64,000 nt of DNA, from contig CAOLHI010000620.1 in assembly GCA_948474755.1 (NCBI GenBank), positions 186,501-250,500 of the forward strand. Reading direction: 5' to 3'. This document shows, one piece after another, positions 1-14,744 of this stretch; the first letter of the stretch is position 1, and every line of letters starts with the position of its first letter. The position numbers and the translations under genes were made by a program. The stretch comes from Ctenosaura bakeri. Its lineage: Eukaryota > Chordata > Lepidosauria > Squamata > Iguanidae. Under the pieces are notes generated by a model, which was not told where the DNA came from, ran no database searches, and saw only the letters and a list, made by a program, of their open reading frames with translations.

Positions 1-2659
1 AGTACAAACTATTTTCATTTTATTGGTTTCCCCCTTTAAAAGAGTGTGGTTTGGAACAATGGCTGCTCAGTGTCACAGTCTTTTTGTCTTCAGCCCTGAA
101 AATAGCAGAGAAGGGCTTCTGTCAGATTAGCTAAAGCCTGAGCCCCTTCCTATGATGAAATTTCCTCAAAACAAAGCACAGCTAGTACATTGGAATGGTG
201 TAACTTATACATCTGAGGTAGATTAGACATATTAAACATAGAAACAGTGTTTGCGGGGGCTCTGTCTGGCAGATGGAGATGCAGCATGTGGGGCTTCCCC
301 TGCATTTTGAGGTTCTGATTGTGAAGTTCTAACTGTCTGGTACTGACACACAGATAGAATATCAGTTAGAATTGCTTCCATCATCCTTACATGTTAAGCT
401 CTTTTAAGTTATATGTTCCAGGACTTGGTAACTTATATTTCTTAAAATCCCTGGCAAACCATTCGTTAATTATTTCATGTAAGTTACTTGGGTGCATAGG
501 CAAGCTTTGCAAAACATCAAAAAGCCTTGAAAAATAAATCTAAATTACGTGAAATAGTTTTCTACATATGTTCTACAGCATATACATTTTTCAGAGGATT
601 TATAAATGAATGGACAAAGTTTATATAAAGATGAGACATTGCAGGATATTCTTCTAAATTTGAGAATAAATTGTGAAGTCTTTACATGCTCCCATGAAGA
701 ATGTGCCCTAGCTTTGGAAACACGTATACTTTGCTTTTCTGCAAATAGAATCTTCTAAAATGCAGGTTTGGGAATTTGTAGGTTATATATTATTCTTTAG
801 GTAGGCTCAATGGTATATTTAAAAATGCATTCTTGGACTTGAAAAAGCTATGTGCTGTCTGTTTTAGTAAGGATAGGAAACTGAATGAAAATATTGTTAA
901 ATGTCTCATGTTTCTCTTTATTTTTTGATTATCTGTGATGTTGGTATTTGTTGAGCTATTTACAGCAAACCAAATCCACACACACACCCTAGCAGAATAT
1001 AGATTATGTGGTTCAAAATATATTAGGTTATACATTTTGTGTGTTATTGTATTTACAGTAAAACTCAGTTTTTCCCTACAGTAATGCTGAATTTCCCAAG
1101 ACATTGCCTAATATTTGAGTACCCTTAGATGGATCAATGCGAGCATTTTCTTTGTGGATTAGAACCAGTGTTTCTTTAACAAAGTGTACAGTTTTATTGT
1201 TTTAGTGTTGTTTTCCTCTCTCCTGTTTTTATTAAGGAGGACAGACTTATACTTTCTTCCATTAAAGCAATATGCAAGAAACTTCAAGGTGACATTTATG
1301 AGTTGTGGAATGAAAGGTATGTTTGCGCTATTAACTTCAGGAGGAATAGGAGAATATTTGCCATGTACCACATAGTTATATACATACTGTTGCTCTTTCT
1401 AAATCAAAATACTTACCCTCCAGTGATTGAAGTCATGGAAAACCCATATGTACTTGAGAAGGTGCTTTTTGCAGAAGTAATTAAATACAAGGTTGGTTGT
1501 CACAGGCATTTTGATTTTAACCTATACTTATTAAGGCACAGTTGTAGGCTTGTGCTGCATCAGATTTTGCTCAGATAAGTGGAGAAAAAATGGTTTAGCT
1601 CTTCCAAATGTATTTTTAAAATTTTGCTGCTCTTTCTCATTTGAAGTATGACTGGTTGAGAAACGACTCTTCTGGCATTCTGTAGGCAATAATGATGCAT
1701 AGGCTGCCATGCAGCTTACCCAGAAGTAAACTTTACTGAGCACTGTTGAAAGTACTGTTGGGTTGGAAATCTCAGCTGGTGGTCTTCTCCCCTTTTGGCT
1801 CCTTGAAGGTCCCTTGTGGCTATCTTTTTTGAGGGGAGGCTGCTTGAGTATATTCTGCATCGTGCCAACCCACCTCTTAGAAGATGTCTTTCAAACTGAG
1901 ATTGACCATCTGCTAGATAATAAGCCAAATTTGCAAATTTTGCACTGATTTTTTTAGGGGAAGGACACCTTTTTCAAGAAGCCACATTCATACAAGTAGG
2001 GAATCTCAGAGTACCTCAAAGTTAGTCGTAGCTTTTTATTTCCAGTTTTTTTCTGAATCATTGTTTATACTTTGATATTTTTTTTCCTGATAAGTCCCCT
2101 GGGCAAAAAGCCCAGCCTTTTTGAATTGTGAAGGGTATGAGGATCTGAAAGGACAAATAACTTCCTGTTGTGCCATCTGAAACAAAATTTGGGTAAATAG
2201 GAATTGCCACAAAAGTTTGTAGCATGCTGTCACCTCTGCAATAGGAGCAGTGCTCTTCAGGCTTCTGTCCGGCCAACTCTCTCTTTCTCTGCAATCCATT
2301 CAATCCACTTCTCTTTCCATTTTCTTTTGCATCTGACACTCAGCGTTCCTTGGCTTCTGACCATGCTTAGTCCTCATTAGGCTGTGTTTTGTGGAGGACA
2401 CTACCTTTAGTTTTCTATAATTTTGGAGGGATGCTAATTTTCCCCACCTACTTTTCATTTACTCAGTGGTGCCTTTTGGGCTCCTTTTCTGCTGACAGTT
2501 GCCACTTGAACTTGCTCTTAAGATGTATTTCTTCTGAAAAGATTCATCATTTCATGGTATGGTGATTGTATGAGCAGGCCCTATGTACTTACAGAGAAAA
2601 AGAGAAGTTTCATTTTTAACAAGCTTGAAAAGGATAGAAACAACAACAAAAAAGAGCCT

Positions 2660-3200
2660 TACTATTTATATATTTATTTATTAACTTATATATTGCCACA
2701 CATCCAGAGCGCTCAGGGCAGTGCACAATAAAAATCAGGTTCAGTGGTTTGTAAAATGTTATTTTATTTTACTGTTTTATTTTATTTATATCCCACTTTT
2801 TTTCCAGTATAAGACTCAAGGCCCAGTTTAAAACAATGTATGCAGTTTAAACAGACTAAAAGTATATGAAATAAATTAATAAATTTAAGAGCAGTTTAAA
2901 ACTAGCTAAAAACTGTTTAATATAATTTAAAACTATTTGCATGTGCAGATTTAGATGACATTGTTTAGGCTTCACAGCTGTAGTAAAAAGCCTTGTTTTT
3001 CCTGAATTCTGGAATGACAAGAGTGTTGGGCCTCTAAGAGGAGCATATTCCATACCTGAGGTGCCCAAGCAAAGAAGACCTTCCTGTGTTTGCTGCTACA
3101 GTGTATTGCCACCATTGGTGGGATACAGAGGAGGCCCCCTTCAAGAGACCCCAGTCCCCAGGCAGAAATAGAGACATGCTCTTTCAAGTGTTGACGTTCC
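2660..3200 (+). repeat. Degenerate interspersed repeat
   Basis: Has the pair 'tttatttatatcccacttt' and, about 250 bp later, 'gaggtgcccaagcaaagaag' and 'ggatacagaggaggccccct', landmarks of a common reptile non-coding repeat. The family name is not known to me with certainty. No coding potential. Confidence 0.45.
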
Positions 3201-3637
3201 AAACTGTTTAAAGCTGTTCTCCCACTTCTCCATGGGAAAACTCACTTGCCGTGTCTCCATGTTTACTTTTTCTCTGCATTTTCAGAATGCTACTTTTTTT
3301 CTCCCAATTATTTTTTGTATGAATAATATTGTAAATACTCCACTTCCAACTAGTAGCTAAAGGCTGGAATGAAATATGGAGTCTATCATTGTTTATATGT
3401 GTGTTTGGAATATCACCTTAATTTAAAAAAAATGACTTCACAGAAAAGGCAGTAGAAGAGTCTCAATACTTTTTTTGTGATTTTGTATTGTTTTATTGGT
3501 ATTATAGCAAACAAAACCCCAGAAATCCTCTGTGATCATATGCAAAACTATGGATGGATACTTTACAAAACTTAGAAATCAACCATTGATATTTTGTTGC
3601 ATCATAACCCCGTGACTGTGTTTATAGGTGCTTGTAA

Positions 3638-3894
3638 TGGACTACAGATATACCCTAAATGCACCAGATCCTGTCCAGGGTTGGAAGCTAAGCAAAGTCA
3701 GCCCTGGTTAGTACTTGGATGGAAAAGCACTAAAAATGCCAGGTGCTGTAGGCTATATTTCAGAGGAAGGAACAGGCAAAACTACCTCTGAATATTTATT
3801 GCCTAAGAAAACCCTATGGAGTTTGTGAGGTCTCTATAAGTTGCTGGGCAACTTGAAGGTACCTGCACCCACACACACACACACACACACACAC
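3638..3894 (+). repeat. 5S rRNA-derived SINE
   Basis: The head matches 5S rRNA: 'ggaagctaagca', 'ctggttagtacttggatgg' and 'ggtgctgtaggct' in the right order and spacing. It is followed by a SINE body ('caaaactacctctga', 'aagaaaaccctatgg') and a CA microsatellite tail. This is the layout of the 5S-Sauria SINEs described in lizards. It is decayed and not a functional 5S gene. Confidence 0.88.
3869..3894 (+). repeat. CA microsatellite
   Basis: A run of CA at the 3' end of the 5S-derived SINE, interrupted once near its start. Confidence 0.9.
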
Positions 3895-6154
3895 TTCAGT
3901 TAATGAATAAGATGTGTTTCTGAGCTTTACTAAAGGTAGAAATAACATGGAAAGAGTGGGGATATATTCTTACACCAAAAAAGAAGAACAGCTCAGCATG
4001 TTTCAGCAAAATTAACAATGTGCACATGTGAAATGAAACAAAGCAGGTCAAGTGAGTCTTGTGTAAGTAAACTAAAACATTTTGATTTATCTAGAAGCCA
4101 TTTGAAAAGTTCTTTCTAATTGAATTTTTTTATTCAACAGCCTCCACTTTGCTTATGATCTCCATTTTGGTGGCAAAACTTATAGATCCATTCTTTTTCA
4201 AGACACCAGGGTAGCTGGTGAAGCAGACTATTCTGCTTTCCCCTTTCTGTTTTGCTCTTCAAATGTACTCAGTAAGTGATTCTAGAGATAGTTGTTTACC
4301 TTGCCTGTTGTACATAAGCACACACAACTACATTAAGATCACCTAGAGTAGAATCCCATTGGTTGTCAGGTCAAGGCTTATTACATTGTTTGCTGCAGAC
4401 ATGTTTCTGCAATCCAAAATTGAAAGTCTGTTATTCTCCAGCCATCCTTCATTGTCCTCACAATGCCAGTGCTGCATAAAAACCTTCCATTAGACAGAAG
4501 ACAAAAAAGGGAGGGCTGGGCCGGGCTCCTGCAAAAAGACTTCATAAAAAGGAGCTTCTTTGTTAGAGGCTTTGTTAACGGAGGTATGCCTGCCCTTGAT
4601 TTCTCCATAAACTTTAATCTCAGTGGCTGTCTCTGAATTCACAAAGTTCAACATGTTTCTAAATTACCACAAAAATCAATGGGTTAGATGCTTAGATAAA
4701 GGCAGTTTTTCTAGCTGACCCTGTAGCATAATATATAAAAATGCTTTATTAGTTGTTCATACTCTTCCTGGTTTCAAATGCTTCAGGGTAATGGAACATG
4801 ATTTTATGTCATTCATCATCATGATTTTTATCCGTTGTGAATTAGGTACCTATATATTCTGCAAAATGGTTTGCATGTGGAAACCAAATGTTCTAAATAT
4901 GGATTTCATAGCTGATATGACATAAAAAAACCATGTTGGTACAAGGGTGTTGCCAGTGAAAATATTCAGCTGTTATGAGATTTACAGCCTGGCATTCAAT
5001 TTTGGTCCACCCAGAAAATGTTCACTTAAATCTGCTTACAGATTTTTTTAAACAAAGAGTTATGTTCAAGAGAATATTTTAATTTGCATATATGTAAATT
5101 TGGAGGCTTGAAATAGTGTTGTGATAAGTTTGAAAGAGAATGAGACTACAAAGTATACTGGGTAAAAGCTGTAGAGAAAGCAGTTATTTGATAAACCAGT
5201 TATGGGATATTCCTTACTTTTTATAATTTGGTTAATAATAAAATTACCTAAAACTACTATTAAAATTTATGTAATTTGACTGATAAAGCTATATGGTTTT
5301 AGAACTTAAATGTAGATTCAATAGCCATAGTTTCTCTTGCCAAAAATTGCATACAAAACATGAAAATACTATATTGTTGAAATATATTTTTATTTGCATA
5401 TATTGCTGCGTATTTTTTCACCGTAAAATCCATTTGAAATGTAGCTGAGATGAGGACATATATTTTGCCCTCTCAGTATTTGCTTGATGTGTTCTTTGGT
5501 AACATTAGCCACCTTTAGGTAAACATACTTGAAAAAATGTAGGAATGCTATAGCAAGCAATTCCCAGAGAACTAGGCTATGATGTAGAATACATACTGTA
5601 TGGCAACTTCCTTCTGTGGAGCTTATCTTTGCATGTTATTCCATGTCTGTATGTAAATAAATACAGCTTAATATCAATATACTATACTTGTTGGCATCTT
5701 GCTTTTTTCTTATCTTATCTGCTTCTAATTACTTGAAACAAGCGGTTGCAATAGTTTATTCTCACTTACTTTGCCTTCTTTACTGAAGTTGCTGGTTTAT
5801 CATTTGGAGAGTTTCTCTCTGCTTACATAAACTCCTCCTGTTCTAGGCTTTTAAAATTCTAGCAGAATTTTGGATGGTTGGTACAATTTCTTCAGCCTCT
5901 GTTATCCAGTATGATCCACATTAAGCCTGAAAAAAATCACTTTAAATTCCATTTTGGGAGAAAAAGTGGTGTATAAATCAACTAAAAAATAAAAATCACC
6001 AACAGGAGGTGGTTTCTTGTCCTTTTCTGGTTCCACTTTTGGCCACGGGGATGGGGAGAGGGAATAAGAAGTATATGTCTTTGGCCATTTTTTAAAAATG
6101 TATTTTTGATTAAAATTGCTGCTCCCACAAGCAACCTGGAGCAGAAAGACGGAT

Positions 6155-6231
6155 ATGTGTGTGTGTGTGTGTGTTGTGTGTAAGTGTAATGCCTTTGGGC
6201 ATGGAGAAGGAGGAACAGCAGCAGCAGCAGC
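6155..6231 (+). repeat. TG microsatellite and nearby CAG run
   Basis: TG units at about 6155-6180 and five CAG units near 6215-6231, in otherwise unique intron. Confidence 0.9.
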
Positions 6232-8611
6232 TTGAGGAGTTCAACTTTGCCCACTCTGACTTTATACATTGCTTCATCTCTAGAAGTACATTTCTCCAAA
6301 TATCTTCTGGTGTTAAGATCCCCTTTCCCCCTGAAATAGGATAGAACATGCAGAGAAAAAACATTCCTGATTTTCATCCATAAAATCATTTGCTGACTCT
6401 CTAAATTCATTTGAGTGACAATGTTGGTCTAAAATTGGGCTTAGTCAAGGTTCCCTGGAACCCAGAGTTCTGTAAGAAGTTGCTAGGAGTTCCACAAGAG
6501 ATTAGTATTTTAAAAATCAACTTTTTTTTTTGAGCTGTAGATATAATATTTGTGCAGGGATTCTCTGAAACCTGAAAATTATTCAAAGGCTCCACTGAGG
6601 TAAAAAGGTTGAAAAGGGCTAGTCTAAAAGCTTTCATGGAACAATTCTAATATGAAATCCTTCATGCAGCTTTTGAGTCAGTGGAATTTCTTCAGGTATT
6701 TTTTGTTTGTACTCTGAGCAACTTTATTTCTTACAATCTATACAGCTTGAAGGAAGGTAAAAAAATGTCCTGAATTAAGAATTGTCACGTGAAAGAAAAC
6801 AATTAGTTCAGTACATACCTATCATCTGGGCGGCTTATGTCTAGGTGTGAACAACTAAAGCAAAAACAATTTAGTATTGAAATACTTTCAGCAATAAACA
6901 ATTCATGTATCTTCTATATTGTTTCAGCTTTCAGAACAGTGTAATTAAAAATGGTTTGACAAAGAGCATATCTAGTAAATTTATATCTCCTGAAAATAAG
7001 TAGATGTTTTGATGGCACTTGCATTAGTCCTGCTTTTAGCTAGGTAGGGCCTTTCAATCTTAAGGCAGCTGTTGCACCTCCATATTTTATAGTCAAGTTT
7101 GCCTGGAACTGATTTTCACCTAGACACAGATTGTCTAGTAATCTTATTTGCATCATAGCCATCATGAAAGGGTAAGGTACAAAAATAACAAACAGATCAC
7201 TTACATTTTTATAAGTAGTCTGGCATTCTATTCCACAGTGAATAGAATTCAGTTAAAATGAGAATTCAGTTAAAAAAAGGAAGGCTTGCTCCTTCTTGTT
7301 CCTCTTTGAAATGTTTCTTTTGTTTTAATCCTGTGTAGAGATGAAAAATTTCCAGAAAATTTGAAGCTGTGGAAAAAATGCCACTTCCTGCATAGTGGAG
7401 TTGACAAGGGCAAAGCATGAAATTTTGGTGAAAAATTGAAGTACATCCCAAATATTTGTTTTCATATTAAATCTAAGACTATGGAGTTGGATCAGAGTTG
7501 GAAGCAATTTTGGGTGGAATCAGATTTAGAAATGTACTGAATCTGACTTAAAAATTAAAAAAAAGTAATTTTACATGTGTAGTTGCATATTTACTTTCAT
7601 AGGAATTTGGGAAAGTTTTCGTGTGGGGAAATTTTAGATCAATATTTTATGTTCTATCAGTAGTCTGATTCATGTGGGGTGATGATACTCCTTGTGCTAC
7701 CATTTTGCTACAATAATATTGTTATTACTAATTGGTATACGTTTGCAATTTATGATGGAGTTGGAATCATATAGTAGAAGAATAGAGGGGTCTGAGTTAA
7801 AGGTTTGGTGTACTAGCTCCACAGCCCTGATTAAATCAAAACTTATTTTCCTGATTTAGTAACATAAAATGTTTCACTCTTAGCTTAGTATATGAATAAA
7901 ATAAACTCTTAAAATTTTAAGGCTGCTCCACAGAAAGAATGGTGATAAAATGTAAGTCTTTGATATTTGTTTACATACACACATATATTTTCTTTTAAAA
8001 CTGTATTCATTAAATTTGTAACTTCATTAATGATTGACATAGTTGGACGCTGTTTGCTTTCACTACGGCACCCTAAAACTGAGAAGACAAATATTCACCA
8101 TCCATCATTCAGTGATCAGAAGATCATAATGATTAGCCATGCATGGACATGTATTCTATATATGCTAACTTCAACATAGACACACCCAGGAAGTATTGTG
8201 TTGGAGCAGATATTCTGCACAATAATTGTATTGGGAGATATAGACAGCAAACACACTATTTCATGATTGTGCATGTTTATGTGTGCGCACATGTGCCTGA
8301 TGCATAATTCACAAGTCTGTTCTTTAATACATCCAACATTAAATTGCAAAGAGAAGTGCATATACCTATCGGGTATGTAGGTTTTCCTATATAGCTAATA
8401 AGTCAAACGTGGCCTGTGACACTACTGCTAGCAAGGAGACTAGTGACATTGTGTTATATCTTGCTCCTTTAGGAGTATAGGAAATCTATTAGCCTTCTTT
8501 CATTCTTTTTTCAGTGCAACATGAGAATAGAGAACATGGTTATCTGTTGAAAAGACAAGTTTCAGCTGTCAATTGCATTCCCTGTGCAGTAACCTTGTTA
8601 TGGTTATGATA

Positions 8612-9440
8612 TGTCTGGTGAGAGCACTAGATATCCTTTTGATATCAAATAATTTGGCCTTTGCTTGACCTTTCTCTGCCACCCTACTCCACATGTTTGC
8701 AGAGGTCCACCGGACAAGCACGTATTGGGCGCGACCGTTAATGGTTGTACATTCCAAAACCCCATTCAGGCAGGCAACTTAAGCCTCCGATGCTTTAGGG
8801 AAAAACCTCCTTGCAAACCAGCTTTGCTCGGCGCGGATCTATACAAAGCCGCATGGCCAAGAGCAATTCCTTTATGTTGGGCCATCAGTATACTGGCCAT
8901 ACTATTGTCATCCAGTGCTAAACTCATCATGCAAAACTTGGCCTGTTCCAGCTCCTTTGTCCAGCTCCAAATTTCCTTTGTTCTCACTGAACATGGCATA
9001 GCCTGTAGGTAAACTCCACTCTGTAAAAAGTCCCCATTTTTGGGACTTCCTCGGAACACTTTGGACTTCCATTCCGCCTTGCTGTCGGTTTGTCCAGTGA
9101 ACTCCCCTCAGTGAACAGCGCTGAGCTTCCATCCCTGCAACCCCGCTTCTCTCCAGGACTACGAGACCAGGTGTCGTATCACCCATTCCCCAAAGCTCTC
9201 CAGTTCTATTTCTCAGTTAACTAGTGTATGTCTTGTCTTTCGTGTTTCCTGTCTTCAATAAAATATTATTTGTTACTTTAAAACCTTGTCTAGCTGCTCT
9301 TTGACCTGATGCTGTATACATAGGGTTAAAGATCCTAGCTGAAGTTACCCTGCCTCTCACTAGCTTAAGAGAGTGCTCGAGCTTAATTTCCCCATCTTGT
9401 GCTTTTATTTGGTTATTTGGGCGCCCCTCCCGGGACCCCC
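8612..9440 (+). repeat. LTR-like element with leader (possible endogenous retrovirus remnant)
   Basis: A block much richer in GC than its flanks. AATAAA lies at 9258 followed by a T-rich stretch, as at an R/U5 boundary. At 9418 'tgggcgcccctcccggga' resembles a proline-tRNA primer binding site, with a few differences and an insertion. The proposed LTR is about 8612-9415, with the leader after it. The second LTR, coding genes and target duplication were not found, so the left edge is a guess. It could instead be another GC-rich repeat. Confidence 0.42.
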
Positions 9441-12059
9441 AACATACAGGGTAACAACCTGAGGTGAATAACCCAATGGCTTCAAAGGAGATGGACATAA
9501 GGAGGATAATGTTCATGATGATCATAAGGAGCTGTCACAGTACTTATCAAGCACGTACTGGTGCAAATGGTGAAGCCACAACCCTTTTGAGACACCCCCA
9601 ACAGAGCTTTCCACACTTTTCATGTTGGTGACACGCTTTTTAGACATGCATCATTTTGCGACACAGTAATTGAGCAAACTGAGGTTAAACTAACCCCTTA
9701 TACGAGATACAAACAGATACATAAATTGTAATAACAAAATGTATGGGGACACAGCATATCTCATGAAACCTTTCATATATTTTTAAAAATATATGATTTA
9801 AAAATAATAACATAATTTCCAAGATTGTAGGTGACACACCTGCACACTTCAGTTTACACACTAACATGTTGTGGCATACTATTTGGAAAGCCCTGTATTA
9901 GACTGTAGCCTTGTTCACATGTTTCTTTGAATGTCTGGAAGTGGGCGTTGGAAATGTGGGTGTGCACCGACATTTCACTGTGAATGCACCCTGCACACCC
10001 AGAAGTGTACAAGATCTTGGTGCATGGAGTGTGAAGGTCTCCAGAAAGCTTTGTAATCAGCTTTGGATGAATGCAGTTACAGGTATCCTGAAAATTCTAT
10101 CTTACCAGGTTTTCAAATCATGCAAGCTCTCTAGTTGCATTTAGCTGAATAAGGTTACAGAGCCCTCTCTAGACCTTTGCATTCCATGCATAATTGTCTT
10201 GGAAATTGCTAGGTTGGTGAGGACATTGAGGGAGCAGAGTTTATGTGTATACCCACAACCTTACCACCCCATTCACTCTCCTTGTCTTCTGGCATTTGTT
10301 TGATAATCAGGCACTAGTCGGTCATATTGATTCATTTTTTCCACAAAATAGATCCTTTTAAGTTTTAACAATTGGACCCAAATTGTAGCTTGTGCTTCCA
10401 AGAAGATGTGAGAGGTTTCTCAAAAGGACAATATAACAAAGACAGGAAAGTAAATTTTGGATAGAATTTGTTGGAAGCAGTTTTGTTTAGAAGGCTAGGT
10501 TTCGTGCTCTCAGTTAACTACTTCTGTTTGGGATATGTTATACAGATCAAATCAGGTTTCTTTATTATTCTTATTGTGATATATATTTCAGAGGAAAATA
10601 CTAACAGTGGGCTGGTGTCCAAGGGTAAATGTTTTGGTGGTAGTCAGCACTGAAGTATTTTTTGGTACTGGTCCTTTAAAAATACAAACATAGGAAGTTG
10701 ATATACTGAATAAACACTACAAGAGCTTGGGAACTACAAGGGAAATAATAAGAGGAAATGGAATGTCTATTTTTAACAATGATACTTGGCTTTTTTTGTG
10801 AGGAGAGTGGAACTGGTAATTGGGGAATAAGTGGCTTAATAGGAGATTCTCTGAATCTCTCTGTGTGGAAGTTTTATGATTGATTATAAATACTTGATTT
10901 GATGATCCCTAGTTTTATTCTTTATTGAAATTGATTTTCTGCAACAGTTTTGGGTAGTAATTAAAGAAATTATTATGTTAGTAAAGCTTGCCCCTCATCT
11001 GGGGAAAGATGCAAGTTGTAGTCAAGCACATCTGCTTGACACTGAGTCAGAACCTGGCTTATGTAGTTCTTCTAGGAATATTTTGAAATACATTGGTAGT
11101 ATCGTATAATTTGACAGACTTGGGAGGAATAATTTGAGGAAATGATCATGAAGAATAAAACATTTTTCTCAATAATGAAAATGCCTTTGGAGAGAATGAT
11201 ATGCAATATTTACTGTTATAGGTCTTTTTGCCAGTGCCTAAAAGCTGTTTAACTTGTTATAAAAGAACCATTGTTCATAGCTTTTACAATTGTAAAAGTA
11301 TGCTCAAAACAATATCTGTAGTTAGCCGGATTTGTATTTCAGAAGTCCAAAGTGAGTTGCGTAACACTTTCAGAGAAAAAGAAACAATTTTCTTCCAGTA
11401 TTATGGTGAATTTATCTACAGATGGCCAGATAATTGCATATGAAGTTACCTATGGTAGAACAGATTTGCATTCCCTTGCTCTCCGTGCATCCATTAAATC
11501 TTACTCTGGAGCATTGGATTTTGTCTGAAGCATATTTTGGGCTATGAAAATGTCCTTTTTTGCAAACTGAGTTACGGAGAAAAATGATCACACAAGTTTG
11601 ATGTGCGACTTTGTCTGAACTGACTTGGGTAGAAACTGTTGACTTGATCTCTGAATAGTAGAAAACATTCACTCAAAAATGTAGATATTCTTAATTTTAC
11701 AGTTTATTCAAGTTGAAGAATTCAGTGGTGAAGAGCTTAAATTACTTTTTATACTGTGCTATTTTTTTTAAAGCACAGAACACAAAAAGTACGTGGGATA
11801 TATAAGGTTGTCCCTCCAGCTTCCAGGTTGGGCAGCTAGAAGTAATTTTGAAACATTGTTTAATTTCATTTTACAGGTTTTATTTAGACATGGTCTGCTG
11901 GCAAGCAAAGACATTTTTATTTATACAGGCCTTTGGTGATAAAATGACTTGAAAATATGTTGTCAGTGGTTTAAGTTGCTTTTTTGAAAAATTGTATTTA
12001 TATTTTACCTCCTTGGTGTTTGTGTTTCTTGTCCTGTATTTTACTGCATTTTATTGGTA

Positions 12060-12145
12060 TTTTATTATCTTTAGTAAATATCTTTTTTATTTATATCTTT
12101 AGTATATTAGTATATTTATTTATATCTTTAGTATTAGTAATGTTG
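12060..12145 (+). repeat. Short AT-rich tandem repeat
   Basis: Three copies of 'tttatatctttagtat'-like units with spacing of about 25-36 bp. Confidence 0.6.
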
Positions 12146-14744
12146 CTGTTATTTCTTGAACACCATTTAATGGAAAGGTGAGACATAATAGTAGATCAGA
12201 AGAAAAGCACTTTATTGGCATTTAGCCCGTCCTTTAAATACTAGCCTCAAAGAGGCAGAAAAGTCTTAAACTGTCAGTGACAAAAATGTTCAATATTTGA
12301 ATTGAGTGAGTCTCTGAACCAGGAGTTTCAATATTACTGGGGTGATGAAGCATCAAAAAGCCTTTCTGCATGTCCTTGTTGTTATTTAAAGATTACTCAA
12401 GGTTGAGTTTAAATGTCATGATAGAATACAAGGAAAGAGGCAATTTTTTGGAAAGTAGGAGTCACCAAGCGTCTTAGGGCTATATGGCTAAAAAGTCCTT
12501 ATATACTAAAAATGGATTATGTCAAGATAATGTCTGAACAGTTTTGTCAGATTATAGAGGAGACTCATGTGATTGATTAGGCTTTCATACCAAAAGGGAG
12601 AAACACCAAATTGCCTGATACAGAGAAGCTTGAACTGATAAAGCTGCAGGTCATAGTTGTAAGATCAGCTTTGGATGGCAGAATACTTGAGAATCCAGTG
12701 GTGAATCCTTGAGTACTATGTGTTTTCAAAGATGAGAAGGAACATAATGTAATCTCTTGAGGAAGGAAGTTCCACACAACACAGAAACCCTTCTCATGTG
12801 TTGCGATCAATCATGCCTTGGAAGGCAGTGTTACACAAGAGGAATGCAGTGGTTGATCTTAAAGGATGAACAGATTCACATGGAAGAAAATGGTCCTTGA
12901 ATGTCAATAGATCTTGAACATTAATCTAGAAAGAAAGAATTCACTGACCAAGATAGAATGCATTCTTTCTTGTGAATCAGCACATAATGGTTTTTTAACC
13001 ACCCAGAAAATCTCTGTTGGATGCTTATGAATTCAAATTCTAATAAGAAACTTTAATAAGAAGAAAACCAAAACAAGCAACAAAACAGCTGTAAATGTTT
13101 TTGTGGAGGCAGATGTGGTAAAAAGGATGGTGGCTTTCTTTCAAAGAAAATGTAAATCGGTTTCATACAGTGCATCTAAGTATTTAAAAGGCTGCTTTCG
13201 GCAGTCTGCAACAGAATGTAGACTTGCCTGTTTGAGCGCTACTAATGTTTACTAGTTCATTTCTGACATTCCATTAGGTTAGACATATCTGCATGCTCTT
13301 GAGTAGCTTGGTTGGTTGATACTGAAAGCTAGTTGCTTTATGTGAAGACCATTTCAAGCATTTAACCAAGATGAAGAGAGTGAACTATAGATGCTTCTCA
13401 TTATATGTTGAGCGTGTTTGGTCCTCTGTTGTAGAGAACGTGAAATAATGCATATAATATACACAAAGAAACTTCTGAGCTGAGTCTTTGGAGAACATGT
13501 GTTATGACAATAACAAAAGCAGAAGCCCTAGAGTATATGCTGTAGTTAAAAAGAAGAAGGAAGTCATTATAATAACTTCCAGCACTGGAATGTGACTTCA
13601 AACTGTTTCCTTCTACTCCTGCCATAAGCAACTTTTCCTGTAAATGGCTGTGTGAAACAAACTTTTTAGCCTTATGGCACACCCAAACCCACTCACACAA
13701 ACATACCATGTTCAAAAGCTAGGTTCAGAAAACTTGAGAAATATCAGATAAACTATTATGTAGAAGCTAAACACCTTGGTTATTTCTGTTCATGCACACA
13801 TCCACATCTTAATATGAAGGTTAAAATATTCTGCAGCCAACAAGTTATGTAAAAGTACATGCTGCTTATTAGCTTGGGGCATTAGCTCATAAACAAAACA
13901 TATATTTGAATCAAATATGTAACCCATTGCTTATGATGCTTGTATTTTTACTCCCAGTGATTTCTCTTAATGAATTCTCAATATTATATTGTGTACTGAT
14001 GCAACTTCACTGAGGTTGTTTCCTATGGATAGGACTACCTGTATATCTCATTCCCTGTAGTCAGTAGAATTTTATTAATGAGGACATGTGAAGAACTGTT
14101 ACATTACTTTCATTATCAAAGGATAATCTGATGAAGTCTGCAGACATATATCATTCTAGAGCCTCTTAATTAAATCCTTCTCAAAGTGAAACTAGCATTT
14201 AAATCTGGTATAGGAAACAATGTACTCTTCTGGGTTTCTCTGAGTGCTGCAGATGTCTCAGTGTTATTTCATTAGGTTCCTAAATCATTTCACCAAGAAT
14301 GCAACTCCTCTTTAGTGAGAAGCTTTTTGAACCCAGAGGATATGTGAATAATAGATTTTCTTGTTTGTCTCCCAAGTGCTTGTCAATGGTGACTGAGAAC
14401 TTTCAGGTGAACATGTTGTCAACTAAAAATATGGTCTAGAATTAAGCTTACAATTGAACTGAGTTTGTTAGACAATACTGATTTGTGCATGAAATGGGTA
14501 TCCTGCTTTTCCTTCTGAATATAATTATTCAGACTGGCTTATAAAACTTGGTAATTCTATTTTTAATTATCTCACTACTTAAAACATCAGCATAAGGGAC
14601 AGCAAACAAGAGCTCGCAGTAACTAAAACAGCAACAGCTTTGTTTAAAAAGAGACATTTTCAAAGAGTGACAAAACATTGACAAAGAAGAAGGAAGACTT
14701 CACCTTTTCAGATGCAGGGATGCACGTGTACAATAAGAGAGAAT

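Noticed and set aside
790..1104. Open frame of 104 codons on the - strand in the first intron
   Set aside because: AT-rich low-complexity product with no family resemblance, no splice or promoter context, and a length expected by chance.
3638..3760. A 5S ribosomal RNA gene
   Set aside because: The match is interrupted in the middle, lacks an intact internal promoter, and is joined to a SINE body. The same structure occurs two more times.
6110..6410. Frames with poly-Gln or Cys/Ser runs around 6.1-6.4 kb
   Set aside because: They are translations of the TG and CAG microsatellites on both strands.
8665..9186. Several open frames of about 90-115 codons on both strands
   Set aside because: They arise from the GC-rich LTR-like block; no retroviral protein motif is present.
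9600..9900. A named ancient repeat ('gacatgcatcattttgcgac' region)
   Set aside because: It feels familiar as an old dispersed repeat, but I could not place its ends or family, so it is not listed as a feature.
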